Shown: positions 6,594 through 15,529 of the stretch, in pieces
Position numbering within the stretch: position 1 is the first letter of the stretch
How the letters are laid out: the number at the start of each line of letters is the position of its first letter
Source: UMGS172 sp045636945
GTDB taxonomy: Bacteria; Bacillota; Clostridia; Oscillospirales; Acutalibacteraceae
DNA length: 34,154 bases
Direction: 5' to 3'
Assembly (NCBI GenBank): GCA_045636945.1
Contig: JAZTYO010000001.1
Coordinates: 1-34,154, forward strand
Position numbers and translations under genes: made by a program
The notes under the pieces: model-generated
Told to the model about the DNA's origin: nothing
Seen by the model: the letters and a program-made list of their open reading frames with translations, nothing else
The model's database searches: none

Positions 6594-8372
6594 ATGACAA
6601 AGAATCCTACCGTTCTTAAGTGGCTTAAAGACATGGAAGAGCTCCTTACTCCCGATAAGGTAGTTTGGATCGACGGTTCCGATGAGCAGACTGCTGAGCT
6701 CAGAGAGCTTGCTGTCGAGCTTGGCGAGCTTATCAAGCTTAACCAGGAAAAGCTTCCTGATTGCTATCTGCACAGAACCAAGCAGAACGACGTTGCCCGT
6801 GTTGAGGACAGAACCTTCATCTGCTCTCGCGAGAAGGAGAATGCAGGTCCTACCAACAACTGGTGCGACCCCAAGGAAATGTACGAGAAGCTTTATGACA
6901 TCGCACGTGGCTCTTATAAGGGAAAGACTATGTATATCATTCCCTTCTCTATGGGTCCTATAGGCTCACCTCTTGCTAAAATCGGCATCGAGGTAACCGA
7001 TTCGGTATACGTTGTACTCAATATGCTTATTATGACCCGTGTAAGCCCCAAGGTTATGGAGGTTCTCGGGGATTCTGATGACTGGGTACGTTGCTTGCAC
7101 TCTCGTTGCGATATCGACCCCGAAAAGAGATACATCTGCCAGTTCCCCGAGGATAACACCATTATCTCGGTCAACTCCGGTTACGGCGGAAACGTTCTTC
7201 TCGGCAAGAAGTGCTTCGCACTCCGTATCGCTTCTTATCAGGGTTGGAAGGAAGGCTGGATGGCAGAGCATATGCTCATCTTAGGTCTTGAGAATCCCAA
7301 GGGTGAGGTTAAGTACATCGCAGCTGCATTCCCCTCTGCTTGCGGTAAGACCAACCTTGCTATGCTTATTCCCCCCGAGTATCTTCGCAAGAAGGGCTAC
7401 AAGATCTGGACTGTCGGTGACGATATTTCCTGGATGCGCATAGGCCCCGATGGCAGACTCTATGCTATCAACCCCGAGAACGGCTTCTTCGGTGTTGCTC
7501 CCGGTACCAACGAGAAGTCTAACTTCAACGCTCTTGCTTCTACCAAGAAGGGCACTATTTTCACCAACGTTGCTCATTGCAAGAATGACAACACCGTTTG
7601 GTGGGAAGGTCTCAATAAGGATCTCCCCGAGAATGCCGACGATTGGACCGGCAAGCCCTGGGATCCCGCAAAGTTCAACAAGGCAGACAAATCTACATGT
7701 GCTGCTCACCCCAACTCCCGTTTCACTGCTCCTGCTGAGAACTGCCCCTGCATTTCCGAGGAGTTTGACAAGGGTGCAGGTGTTCCCATTTCGGCTATCG
7801 TATTCGGCGGACGTCGTGCAAAGTGCACTCCGCTTGTATACCAGTCCAAGGATTGGGAGAACGGTGTATTCATCGGCTCTGCAATGGCTTCTGAGACCAC
7901 CGCTGCTGCTGCAGGTGCTGTCGGCGTAGTTCGTCGCGATCCTATGGCAATGCTTCCCTTCTGTGGCTATCATATGGCTGACTACTTCCAGCATTGGCTT
8001 GATATGGGCAAGAAACTCGGCGACAAGGCTCCCAAGATATTCAACGTCAACTGGTTCCGCACCGACGACGACGGCAACTTCTTGTGGCCAGGCTTCGGCG
8101 ACAATATGAGAGTCCTCAACTGGATTATCGACCGTTGCGAGGGCAAGGCAGACGCTACCGAGACTGCTATCGGTTACGTTCCCAAGCCTGAGGACATCGA
8201 CCTTACCGACCTTGATATGGATATGGACACCTTGAAGTCCATCCTCACCGTTGATAAGGACGTTTGGGCAAAAGAGTGTGCTGAGATTGAAGAGCACTAC
8301 AAGAAGTTTGGCGACAAGCTACCTTCCGAGCTCCGTGCACAGCTTGAAACACTCAAGGCAGCTATTAAGTGA
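6594..8372 (+). CDS. pckG: Phosphoenolpyruvate carboxykinase (GTP)
   Basis: The protein has 592 residues, normal for the GTP-dependent class. It interconverts oxaloacetate + GTP with PEP + CO2 + GDP. The P-loop with its reactive cysteine is FPSACGKTNLAM at residues 246-257; the metal/nucleotide segment VGDDISWM follows at ~284-291, then FGGRRAKCTPLVY and the substrate-side motif NSGYGGN. In anaerobic Clostridia PEPCK often runs in the carboxylating direction, feeding oxaloacetate and saving a nucleotide triphosphate (family knowledge). It is monocistronic: own promoter, own terminator. Codon choice is regular (GAG, AAG, CTT/CTC), as expected for a highly expressed gene. Confidence 0.97.
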   Translation: MTKNPTVLKWLKDMEELLTPDKVVWIDGSDEQTAELRELAVELGELIKLNQEKLPDCYLHRTKQNDVARVEDRTFICSREKENAGPTNNWCDPKEMYEKLYDIARGSYKGKTMYIIPFSMGPIGSPLAKIGIEVTDSVYVVLNMLIMTRVSPKVMEVLGDSDDWVRCLHSRCDIDPEKRYICQFPEDNTIISVNSGYGGNVLLGKKCFALRIASYQGWKEGWMAEHMLILGLENPKGEVKYIAAAFPSACGKTNLAMLIPPEYLRKKGYKIWTVGDDISWMRIGPDGRLYAINPENGFFGVAPGTNEKSNFNALASTKKGTIFTNVAHCKNDNTVWWEGLNKDLPENADDWTGKPWDPAKFNKADKSTCAAHPNSRFTAPAENCPCISEEFDKGAGVPISAIVFGGRRAKCTPLVYQSKDWENGVFIGSAMASETTAAAAGAVGVVRRDPMAMLPFCGYHMADYFQHWLDMGKKLGDKAPKIFNVNWFRTDDDGNFLWPGFGDNMRVLNWIIDRCEGKADATETAIGYVPKPEDIDLTDLDMDMDTLKSILTVDKDVWAKECAEIEEHYKKFGDKLPSELRAQLETLKAAIK

Positions 8373-8391
8373 TTTAATATTGCTTTATTTT

Positions 8392-8428
8392 AGGCTCTCT
8401 GTAAAAGCAGAGAGCCTTTCTTGTTTTC
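8392..8428 (+). terminator. Terminator of the PEPCK gene
   Basis: A 10-bp perfect stem (AGGCTCTCTG 8392-8401 with 8408-8417), loop of 6, is followed by TTCTTGTTTT. Confidence 0.85.
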
Positions 8429-8478
8429 TTTAGGTATTTCTTAAACAAAAACGCGATTTCTTTATAATTAAAAAATAC

Positions 8479-8507
8479 TTGCATTTTGTGTGGATTAGAT
8501 GTATAAT
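8479..8507 (+). promoter_or_regulatory. Promoter of the T-box/pheST transcript
   Basis: TTGCAT (8479-8484) and TATAAT (8502-8507) are spaced by 17 bp, just upstream of the T-box leader. Confidence 0.75.
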
Positions 8508-8540
8508 AAATCGAAAATAAAATATTTCGTTCCAAAAAAA

Positions 8541-8809
8541 CGCTATGATGAAGTAAAGTAACTGTTTTTAAAGTCCACAGAGAGGTGCACCTTGGCTGGA
8601 AGTGTGCCGTCCAAAACAGCAGTGAAGTTCCCTTCGGAGCGGCGGTGTTGAAACTTTCAGTAGGCACCGACGGCAAAGGCACCGTTAAAGGCCGAAAAGA
8701 GTGTTTGCTCTTGAGAATTTTGCTCAAGCAAAAATGCGGGTGGTACCGCGGAGTTTGTATTTCACAGCTTCGTCCCTTGTTATCTTTAAGGGACGAGGCT
8801 TTTATTTTT
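8541..8809 (+). ncRNA. T-box leader, phenylalanine-specific
   Basis: The T-box core TGGTACCGCG is at 8741-8750 in the antiterminator (AAAATGCGGGTGGTACCGCG). A Stem I with an AGAGAGG-type start is at ~8578, and a TTC (Phe) triplet at 8628-8630 sits in the position of the specifier loop. The terminator is a 9-bp stem (8770-8778 with 8788-8796) followed by TTTTATTTTT. Uncharged tRNA-Phe should favour the antiterminator and allow pheST transcription. The specifier choice agrees with the downstream genes but was placed by eye. Confidence 0.9.
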
Positions 8810-8841
8810 GCATTTAACGATTTTATATAGGAGGAAGAAAA

Positions 8842-9861
8842 ATGAAAGAGAAACTCGAACTCTTAAAGTCGGAAGCCCTCGGTGCCATAGCTAATGCCAC
8901 CGACGAAAAGGCTATCGACGAAGTGCGTGTCAAGTACCTTGGTAAAAAGGGTGAGTTGACCGCAATTTTAAAGCAAATGGGAGGACTTTCTCCCGAAGAA
9001 CGCCCCATTATGGGTCAGATGGTAAACAAGGCCAAGGCCGAGTTGGAGGACGCCATCAACAATGCATTTGCAGATTTTAAGGCAAAGGCTGCCGATGCAA
9101 AGCTTAAAGAAGAAACCTTGGACATTACAATGCCTTCCACACCTGCAAAAAAGGGCGGATTGCATCCCTTGAATGTTGTTCTTAATGATATGATCGACAT
9201 TTTCCAGTCAATGGGCTTTGACGTTGTCGACGGTCCCGAGGTTGAGACCGACCACTATAATTTTGAGGCATTGAACGTCCCTGCCGATCACCCTGCACGC
9301 GATATGCAGGACACCTTCTATTTGGCCGAAAATCTGTTGCTAAGAACTCAGACCTCTGCCGCACAGATTCGTACCATGGAAAACCGTAAACCCCCTATAA
9401 AAATTATTTGCCCCGGACGTGTTTACCGTGCCGATGAGGTTGACGCGACCCATTCACCCGTTTTCCATCAGATTGAGGGTCTTGTTGTTGATAAGAACAT
9501 CACAATGTGCGACCTTAAGGGCGTTTTGGAGCAGTTTGCTCACGAAATTTACGGCAAGGAGACCGAGGTTAAGTTCCGTCCTTCATTCTTCCCGTTCACC
9601 GAGCCCTCGGTTGAGGTTGACGTAACCTGCTCTGAGTGTCGCGGTAAGGGTTGCCGTGTATGTAAGGGCAGCGGTTGGATTGAGATTTTGGGTGCGGGTA
9701 TGGTTCACCCGAGAGTTCTCAAGGCCTGCGGTATCGACCCTGAGGAATATTCGGGCTTTGCTTTCGGCATCGGTCTTGACCGTTTGACCACCACACGCTA
9801 TAAAATCAGCGATATCCGCCTTTTGTTTGAAAACGACCTTCGTTTCCTCAAGCAGTTTTAA
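8842..9861 (+). CDS. pheS: Phenylalanyl-tRNA synthetase alpha subunit
   Basis: The protein has 339 residues. A coiled-coil N-terminus (residues 1-90) is followed by the class II catalytic core: motif 2 region PGRVYRADEVDATHSPVFHQIEGLVVD and motif 3 GFAFGIGLDRLTTTRY near residues 305-320. A cysteine cluster C253, C256, C261, C264 (CSECRGKGCRVC) probably binds zinc; this insertion is known in many Firmicutes PheS. It acts as an alpha2-beta2 enzyme with PheT. The ribosome site AGGAGG lies 7 bases before the ATG. It is controlled by the Phe T-box and followed by pheT after 20 bases. Confidence 0.97.
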   Translation: MKEKLELLKSEALGAIANATDEKAIDEVRVKYLGKKGELTAILKQMGGLSPEERPIMGQMVNKAKAELEDAINNAFADFKAKAADAKLKEETLDITMPSTPAKKGGLHPLNVVLNDMIDIFQSMGFDVVDGPEVETDHYNFEALNVPADHPARDMQDTFYLAENLLLRTQTSAAQIRTMENRKPPIKIICPGRVYRADEVDATHSPVFHQIEGLVVDKNITMCDLKGVLEQFAHEIYGKETEVKFRPSFFPFTEPSVEVDVTCSECRGKGCRVCKGSGWIEILGAGMVHPRVLKACGIDPEEYSGFAFGIGLDRLTTTRYKISDIRLLFENDLRFLKQF

Positions 9862-9881
9862 GAAGGGAAGGGTGAATTGAA

Positions 9882-12278
9882 ATGAAAGTAAGTTTAAGTT
9901 GGCTTAAAAATTATGTTGATATAGACGTTCCCGTTGAAGACCTTTGCGACAAAATGGTTATGGCAGGCTTTGAGGTTGAGGAAATGATTGACCTTTCAAA
10001 GTCTATGCGTAACGTAGTTGTCGGTAAGGTTATCGAAATGGAACGCCACCCCGATTCTGACCACATGTTTATCTGTCAGATAGATTGCGGCACAGGTGAA
10101 AACGTACAGATTGTCACCGGTGCACAGAACGTAAATGTTGGTGACCTTGTTCCTGCCGCATTGCATGATTCCGATTTGCCCAACGGTATGCACATCAAGA
10201 AGGGTAAGCTTCGCGGCGTGCCCAGTAACGGTATGCTTTGCTCGGGCGAAGAGCTTTGTGTAACCGAGGATGATTACGCTGGGGCAGGAGTTTACGGCAT
10301 TATGATTCTCCGCGAGGATGCAGGCGTACCTGGTACCGATATGCGTGAGGTTTTGGGTCTTAACGACTACATTATCGATTTTAAGATTACCGCAAACCGC
10401 CCCGATTGTCAGTCTGTTTTAGGAATTGCACGCGAGGCTGCTGTCGTTTTGGGCAAGCCCTTTAACGAGCCTAAACCCTGTTTCAAGACCGCTGGTGAAA
10501 ACATCAATGATTACATCAACGTTGAGGTTAAGAATTTTGACCTTTGCCCGAGATATTACGGCCGTGTTATCAAGAACGTTAAGATTGCCGAGTCACCTGC
10601 CTGGATGAAAAAGTGCCTTTTGGCAGCAGGTATGCGTCCTATCAGCAATATTGTTGACATCACCAATTTTGTAATGCTTGAAACAGGTATGCCGATGCAC
10701 GCGTTTGACCTTCGCGACGTTAAGGACCATAAGATTATCGTTCGTAACGCTACCGAAGGCGAGAAGATTACCACTCTCGATGGTAAAGAGCACACCTTGA
10801 CCGCCGATATGCTGGTTATTGCCGACGGTAAAGAACCTTCTTGCATCGCAGGTATTATGGGCGGTATGGATTCTGAAATCAAGGATGACACCACCGAGAT
10901 TTTCTTCGAGTGTGCAAAGTTCCGTCGCGACAGCGTTCGTAAAACCGCACGTAAACTCGGTATGCGTACCGAGGCAAGCGGACGTTTTGAACGCGGTGTT
11001 GACATTATCACCGTTGAATATGCAATGAACCGTTGTCTGCAGTTGGTAGATGAGCTCGGAGCAGGTGAGGTTGTTGACGGTAACGTTGACTGCAACAGGG
11101 GACTCCCCGAAGCACGCGAACTGAACGTTAAGGTTGCCGATGTTGTGGCATTACTCGGCATCGATATTCCTGCCGAAAGAATGGTTGAGATTCTCAATTC
11201 CCTGCAGATTAAAACTACCCTTTCGGATGGTGTTCTTCATTGCCTCGTTCCGTCCTTCCGTGACGATGTTGAGGGCAGAGCCGACATTGCCGAAGAGGTT
11301 ATGCGAATCTACGGCTATGACCACATCAAGGGCAGCACCATGACGGGTGCTATCGTCCGTGGACGCAAGCTTCCCGAACGTATCAAAGCCGATAAGATTA
11401 AGGATACCCTTATTGCCAACGCATTCAACGAGATTGCAACCTATTCGTTCATAGGCTCAAAGGCCATCGATACCTTAAACCTCGCAGAGGACGATGCTCG
11501 CAGAAATGCAGTTACAATTCTCAATCCCCTTGGTGACGAATATTCCACCATGCGTACTCAGTTGGTTACAAGTATGATGACCGTGCTTGCTACCAATTAC
11601 AACCGCAAGGTTTTGAGTGCAAAATTGTTTGAACTGAGCAAGATTTTCGTTGCAAAGAGTCTGCCTGTAACCGAACAACCCGAAGAAGTTCCGGCCTTGT
11701 GTTTGGGAATTTACGGCGAGGGTGAGAATTTCTTTACCTTGAAGGGTATTGTTGAGGCCATTGTTGAATCGTTCAGCGATGCGATGCCGACCTATGAAAG
11801 AGCTAACGAGAACTATCTCCATCCCGGTCGCAGTGCAGTTATGAGCGTTAACGGTAAGGAAATTGCCACTCTTGGAGAGGTTCATCCCAAGGTTGCCGAA
11901 GGCTACGGTATCGACGGCAAGGTGTTTATTGCCGAGATTAAGGCCGACGTTCTATATGGCTTGGAGAAGGCCAAGACTATCTATAAGCCTCTGCCCAAAT
12001 TCCCTGCAGTTGAACGTGATTTGGCTCTCGTTTGCGATGCCGAAACTCCCGTTGGCACTTTGGAATCCGCTATCCGCGAGGGTGCAGGTAAGCTTTGTGA
12101 GGAAATCAAACTGTTCGACGTTTATCAGGGCAGTCAGATTGCCGAGGGCAAAAAGAGTGTTGCTTATCGAGTAACTCTTCGTTCTGCCGAAAGCACCTTG
12201 ACCGACGAGGTTATCGACCGTGCAGTAAACAAGATGATAAAGAAACTTGACACCGTCGGCGCAACCCTCAGAAGCTAA
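9882..12278 (+). CDS. pheT: Phenylalanyl-tRNA synthetase beta subunit
   Basis: The protein has 798 residues, full length. The order is: N-terminal MKVSLSWLKNYVDI, a tRNA-binding OB domain (~40-150, with HPDSDHMFICQIDCG and IVTGAQNV), the B3/4 editing domain (~210-390), a B5 domain (~400-470), the catalytic-like core, and a C-terminal anticodon-binding FDX-ACB domain (~705-798, starting KPLPKFPAVERDLALVCD). It completes the PheRS tetramer and carries the editing site. It lies 20 bases after pheS in the same T-box-controlled transcript, and a hairpin terminator follows. Confidence 0.97.
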   Translation: MKVSLSWLKNYVDIDVPVEDLCDKMVMAGFEVEEMIDLSKSMRNVVVGKVIEMERHPDSDHMFICQIDCGTGENVQIVTGAQNVNVGDLVPAALHDSDLPNGMHIKKGKLRGVPSNGMLCSGEELCVTEDDYAGAGVYGIMILREDAGVPGTDMREVLGLNDYIIDFKITANRPDCQSVLGIAREAAVVLGKPFNEPKPCFKTAGENINDYINVEVKNFDLCPRYYGRVIKNVKIAESPAWMKKCLLAAGMRPISNIVDITNFVMLETGMPMHAFDLRDVKDHKIIVRNATEGEKITTLDGKEHTLTADMLVIADGKEPSCIAGIMGGMDSEIKDDTTEIFFECAKFRRDSVRKTARKLGMRTEASGRFERGVDIITVEYAMNRCLQLVDELGAGEVVDGNVDCNRGLPEARELNVKVADVVALLGIDIPAERMVEILNSLQIKTTLSDGVLHCLVPSFRDDVEGRADIAEEVMRIYGYDHIKGSTMTGAIVRGRKLPERIKADKIKDTLIANAFNEIATYSFIGSKAIDTLNLAEDDARRNAVTILNPLGDEYSTMRTQLVTSMMTVLATNYNRKVLSAKLFELSKIFVAKSLPVTEQPEEVPALCLGIYGEGENFFTLKGIVEAIVESFSDAMPTYERANENYLHPGRSAVMSVNGKEIATLGEVHPKVAEGYGIDGKVFIAEIKADVLYGLEKAKTIYKPLPKFPAVERDLALVCDAETPVGTLESAIREGAGKLCEEIKLFDVYQGSQIAEGKKSVAYRVTLRSAESTLTDEVIDRAVNKMIKKLDTVGATLRS

Positions 12279-12298
12279 ATAGAATAATACATTAAAAG

Positions 12299-12335
12299 CG
12301 GAGTGAACGAAACGTTCACTCCGTATTCTTATCGC
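12299..12335. terminator. Terminator between pheT and a convergent regulator remnant
   Basis: A 10-bp perfect stem (CGGAGTGAAC 12299-12308 with 12314-12323) with loop GAAAC is followed by TATTCTT. A diverged copy of this hairpin occurs at 13794-13818. Confidence 0.7.
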
Positions 12336-12353
12336 CTGTTGTCAACTTTTTCC

Positions 12354-12977
12354 TTAAACTTTATTATCCTTTCGGTATTGTTCCGCGGTTTGATCCATTG
12401 TGCCTTTAAAAAACCTGCAAAAACTTTTAGAGTCCAAAAAGCCTGTCTTTCGGGCGATTCCCTCAATCATATCATCGGTTTCGCGCAGTAAAATGCAGGC
12501 AATCTCAACTCGACGGTTGTTGAGGGCGTTGTGGAAGGTATCGCCCGTGATATTTTTAAAGACCTTACAAAAGTTACTTTTACTGTACCCACACAAACGG
12601 CTGATGCCTTCAACGTCCAAAGGCTCATTGTAGCGGTTATAGATCGCTTCAAGCGCAAGGTCGATTTTGTTGACATCCTCGTTACGCTTGCTTTGAATAT
12701 TGATGATATTCCTTTCCTGAAACAGTTGGAAAAGCAAGGCACTGATTTTATAAAGATTGCTTTTTATGTGCAATTCGGCAAAATCAATATTGTAGTTTTC
12801 TTTCAAAATGGCAGTTTGCTTCAGACAGTCGGTCAATTCGCAAAAGGTCCAATGCTTTTCATAATCGGTCTTTTTGATCACAACGCAATCCGACCCTTGC
12901 TCCAAAAACAAATCGAAATATTTACCCGACAAAGCAAAGCCAAGCTCGAGCGTTAACGCCCTTCTTTCGGACGGCTC
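12354..12977 (-). pseudogene. AraC-family regulator lacking its N-terminus
   Basis: The open frame runs from a TAG at 12978-12980 to the stop at 12354. The visible start is a TTG at 12932 with no ribosome site (192 residues). In-frame sequence upstream of it (RRALTLELGFALSGKYFDLF) still reads like the ligand-binding domain, so the reading frame was once longer. Residues ~90-190 hold a full double helix-turn-helix AraC domain (LDVEGISRLCGYSKSNFCKVFKNITG and IEGIARKTGFLDSKSFCRFFKG). Homologues normally have about 280-300 residues with a cupin-like sensor, so about 90 N-terminal residues and the promoter are missing. It might still make a short DNA-binding protein, but no start signal supports this. 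Confidence 0.65.
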
Positions 12978-12981
12978 CTAA

Positions 12982-13403
12982 GGCAGCATGGAGTGTGCCA
13001 CCATTGACGGAATTTTAACCGACCTTCGTACCAATAGGAAATACATTATGGACGCAATGAAGGGTGTAGCCAAATTTGCTCCGTCCAACGATATTGAGGG
13101 CGATTGCGGTACTACTCTTGCTTCCAATTTGACACAGTCGAGGAGGCAAACGATTTCGCCGAAAAGACAGGCGGAACCGTCCCCATAAACACCGGCAAGC
13201 ACGTTTACCGCAATTGGACTGCCATTATGGAAAAACGCGGTGCATTCAATCCTCTGATGGACCCCTTCAAGATGGAGGCCAACCGCGATGTCGTACCCGA
13301 TTATAAGCCCGATATGTGCCCTAAGACGCTGGATTATCTTTCCAAGGTGGTTTATATCGGTGTTCGCCCCGACGATGATAAAGCAACCCTCGATGCAAGA
13401 TAG
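12982..13403 (+). pseudogene. 3' remnant of a DegT/DnrJ/EryC1-type aminotransferase, frameshifted
   Basis: The frame opens right after a TAA (12979-12981) and reads GSMECATIDGILTDLRTNRKYIM...DIEGDCGTTLA. It then shifts by one base near 13120-13123 (one T lost in GCTTCCAA) and continues FQFDTVEEANDFAEKTGGTVPIN...KHVYRNWTAIMEKRGAFNP...LSKVVYIGVRPDDDKATLDAR to a TAG. This matches the C-terminal part of sugar-aminotransferase-like PLP enzymes; the PLP lysine and the N-terminal ~250 residues are absent. Both the truncation and the frameshift make it non-functional. The family call is from memory of the C-terminal pattern and is moderately sure. Confidence 0.6.
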
Positions 13404-13440
13404 CAACCTATAAAAAGGCTTTTGGTAAATAACCTTCAAT

Positions 13441-13484
13441 AACATAACCCCCTGCCGATTTCGGCAGGGGGTTATGTTTTGGTT
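13441..13484. terminator. Strong terminator hairpin
   Basis: An 18-bp perfect stem (13441-13458 with 13461-13478), 2-base gap at the tip, is G/C-rich in its centre and followed by TTTGG. It lies between the aminotransferase remnant and the convergent 61-aa gene. Confidence 0.8.
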
Positions 13485-13489
13485 TGTGA

Positions 13490-13675
13490 TTAGAAAAGGT
13501 CCTCGAAGTAGCTTTCGATGTTGCCGGCTGTACGGCGACCGATTTCAAAAACCTCACCGTTGGCCATATGGATAAAATAATGGTCGTCAGGGGTCTTTTC
13601 CATTTTCAGAATCTGCTGGGGGTTAATCCAAATCTTTCTATCATCGGGAAATTCAATAGTGATACTGCTTGCCAT
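13490..13675 (-). CDS. Conserved-looking 61-aa protein of unknown function
   Basis: The sequence begins MASSITIEFPDDRKIWINPQQ and continues through ILKMEKTPDDHYFIHMANGE to an acidic end, IESYFEDLF. It looks like a small all-beta protein with a short C-terminal helix, is soluble and has no cysteine. A good ribosome site (GAGAGGAT) and a near-perfect promoter (13724-13752) show that it is a real, independently transcribed gene. The general pattern (short strand, asparagine-proline turn, ...GE/K-V) loosely recalls FlbD-like small proteins, but I would not assign it. Confidence 0.7.
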   Translation of the reverse strand: MASSITIEFPDDRKIWINPQQILKMEKTPDDHYFIHMANGEVFEIGRRTAGNIESYFEDLF

Positions 13676-13723
13676 AATATAATCCTCTCTTTCTTTATGT
13701 AGCTATAAAGCCTTTATAATTTT

Positions 13724-13752
13724 AATATATCCTATGTGATAATTCTTGTCAA
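13724..13752 (-). promoter_or_regulatory. Consensus promoter of the 61-aa gene
   Basis: On the minus strand TTGACA (13747-13752) and TATATT (13724-13729) have a 17-bp spacer. The transcript would start ~40 bases before the ATG. Confidence 0.8.
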
Positions 13753-13793
13753 TATTTTTTGCCAATAAAAAACACACTAATAGCAATAATAAA

Positions 13794-13824
13794 CGGAGTA
13801 GACAAAACGTCCACTCCGTTTTTA
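13794..13824. terminator. Terminator after agcS, copy of the 12299 hairpin
   Basis: Stem CGGAGTAGAC (13794-13803) pairs with GTCCACTCCG (13809-13818), one A-C mismatch, loop AAAAC. It lies just beyond the agcS stop. It differs from the hairpin at 12299-12323 at four of 25 positions; one change (A-T to G-C) keeps pairing. Confidence 0.65.
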
Positions 13825-13851
13825 AGTACAAGCGATTAAGTAATATTGGTA

Positions 13852-15408
13852 TCAGTCTTCCTCGACTACACGCGTAACCTCTTCGGCCTGAACCTTGGGG
13901 TCGAAGTTGTACATAGGCTCGACATCCTCTTTGCCTTTATTTCTCTTGAGATAGTTCTTGGTGATCTTAACAACCAGTGGAGCGAGCACAAGCACACCGA
14001 TAAGGTTGGGGATCATCATAAGACCGTTGAAGGTATCGGAAATATCCCATGCGAGAGAAGATGTGAGAACTGCACCGAAGATAACGGTACATACGTGGAT
14101 AATACGGAAGATAAAGGTGGTCTTGGCGCCAAAGAGGTACTCCCAAGCCTTGGAACCGTAGTGCGACCAGCCGAGAACGGTGGTGAAAGCAAAGAGGAAC
14201 ATTGCAATGGCAATAAACTTCTCACCAATGTTGCCCCAAGAGAATACAGTGTTGAATGCACCACCAACGAGGGTTGCGTCGGTATAGCCCTCTGCAATTT
14301 CACCGGTAACAGCGTTAAATGTACCGCCGTTGAGTCCGCCTGCGGTAAGGATAACAAGTGCAGTCATGGTGCAGACTACCATAGTATCTGCGAATACCTC
14401 AAATACACCCCACATGCCCTGCTTTACAGGCTCCTTGATGTTGGAGTTGGAGTGAACCATAACCGATGAACCCAAGCCTGCCTCGTTGGAGAAAACACCA
14501 CGCTTGAAGCCCTGAGTTACAACCTTGCCGATAATGGCACCGATACCGCCACCGACGAAAGCTTCAGGTTTGAATGCATTGACAAAGATGGCCTTGAATG
14601 CAGGCAAAACGTTGGCATAGTTTACACCGATAACTACAAGGCTGCCGAGAACAAAAAGAACAACCATAAAGGGAACGATCTTTTCGGCAACGTTGGCGAT
14701 TCTCTTGAGTCCGCCGAGAGTGATCAATGCAGTAAGAGCCATAATGATAGCACCGAGGATAATGTTGTAGAGTGAAACGCCCTCGAATACCTCGATAGAG
14801 GAAAGAGAGGAAACGTCGAAGGCCTGAGCAACGTTGGTAACAATCTTGTTGACCTGACCCATACTTCCGATACCGAAGGAAGCAAGCATGGTGAAGATAC
14901 AGAAAAGGATTGCAAGAATTCTTCCGACCCACTTCATACCCTTTTTATTGCCAAGACCGTCGCGAAGATAGTACATAGCACCGCCGGACCACTCGCCCTT
15001 TTCGTTCTTGCGGCGGAAATAGATACCGAGAACGTTTTCTGCATAGTTGGTCATCATGCCGAAAAAAGCGGCAACCCACATCCAGAAAACAGCGCCTGCA
15101 CCACCGATACAGATAGCGGCGGCAACACCGGCGATGTTACCGGTACCTACGGTTGCGGCAAGTGCGGTACAAAGAGCCTGGAAAGGAGATATTGAACCCT
15201 TTTCCTTACTGTGCTTGATAACGTCTTTCTTAAAAAGACTTCCAAGTGTGTGCTTGAACCACAAGCCGATGTGCGATATCTGAAAGCACTTTGTGAGCAA
15301 GGTTATGATAATACCTGTGCCAACAAGGAGAATCAGACCGAAAGCGCCCCAAACGACTCCATTGATTTCGCCGTTGACGTTTTCTATGGCTTTCAAAATT
15401 TTGTCCAT
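13852..15408 (-). CDS. agcS: Sodium:alanine/glycine symporter (AgcS family)
   Basis: The protein has 518 residues and about 11 membrane helices. The family signature GGAGAVFWMWVAAFFGMMTNYAENVLG is present (~residues 105-131), with LCTALAATVGTGNIAGVAAAI before it and FKRGVFSNEAGLGSSVMVHS in the middle. It imports alanine and/or glycine with Na+. The start is the ATG at 15408 behind AGGAGGG; the frame is open 14 codons further but without a site. The long leader holds a glycine riboswitch and an intrinsic terminator, pointing to glycine as a substrate or signal. Confidence 0.94.
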   Translation of the reverse strand: MDKILKAIENVNGEINGVVWGAFGLILLVGTGIIITLLTKCFQISHIGLWFKHTLGSLFKKDVIKHSKEKGSISPFQALCTALAATVGTGNIAGVAAAICIGGAGAVFWMWVAAFFGMMTNYAENVLGIYFRRKNEKGEWSGGAMYYLRDGLGNKKGMKWVGRILAILFCIFTMLASFGIGSMGQVNKIVTNVAQAFDVSSLSSIEVFEGVSLYNIILGAIIMALTALITLGGLKRIANVAEKIVPFMVVLFVLGSLVVIGVNYANVLPAFKAIFVNAFKPEAFVGGGIGAIIGKVVTQGFKRGVFSNEAGLGSSVMVHSNSNIKEPVKQGMWGVFEVFADTMVVCTMTALVILTAGGLNGGTFNAVTGEIAEGYTDATLVGGAFNTVFSWGNIGEKFIAIAMFLFAFTTVLGWSHYGSKAWEYLFGAKTTFIFRIIHVCTVIFGAVLTSSLAWDISDTFNGLMMIPNLIGVLVLAPLVVKITKNYLKRNKGKEDVEPMYNFDPKVQAEEVTRVVEED

Positions 15409-15451
15409 AGCAATTAACCCTCCTGAAAAATATAAATTAATAAAAAACAAA

Positions 15452-15478
15452 ACAAAAAAGTCGCCCGAAATGGCGACT
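15452..15478 (-). terminator. Intrinsic terminator in the glycine riboswitch expression platform
   Basis: On the minus strand AGTCGCC (15472-15478) pairs with GGCGACT (15459-15465), loop of 6, followed by TTTTTTGTTTT. It lies between the aptamer and the agcS ATG, so transcription can stop before the gene. Confidence 0.8.
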
Positions 15479-15529
15479 CCAAAAATAAAGTTAAAATCAG
15501 CATTTTATATTTTCATATAAAGTATATCT

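Noticed and set aside
7281..8297. 338-aa open frame on the minus strand
   Set aside because: Entirely antisense to the PEP carboxykinase gene, an artefact of its regular codon use; no ribosome site or motif.
12978..13445. 155-aa minus-strand frame upstream of the AraC remnant, as its missing N-terminus
   Set aside because: It is in a different frame and is antisense to the aminotransferase remnant, which explains the sequence better.
13490..13675. FlbD-type flagellar protein
   Set aside because: Similarity is a vague pattern only and no flagellar genes are nearby.
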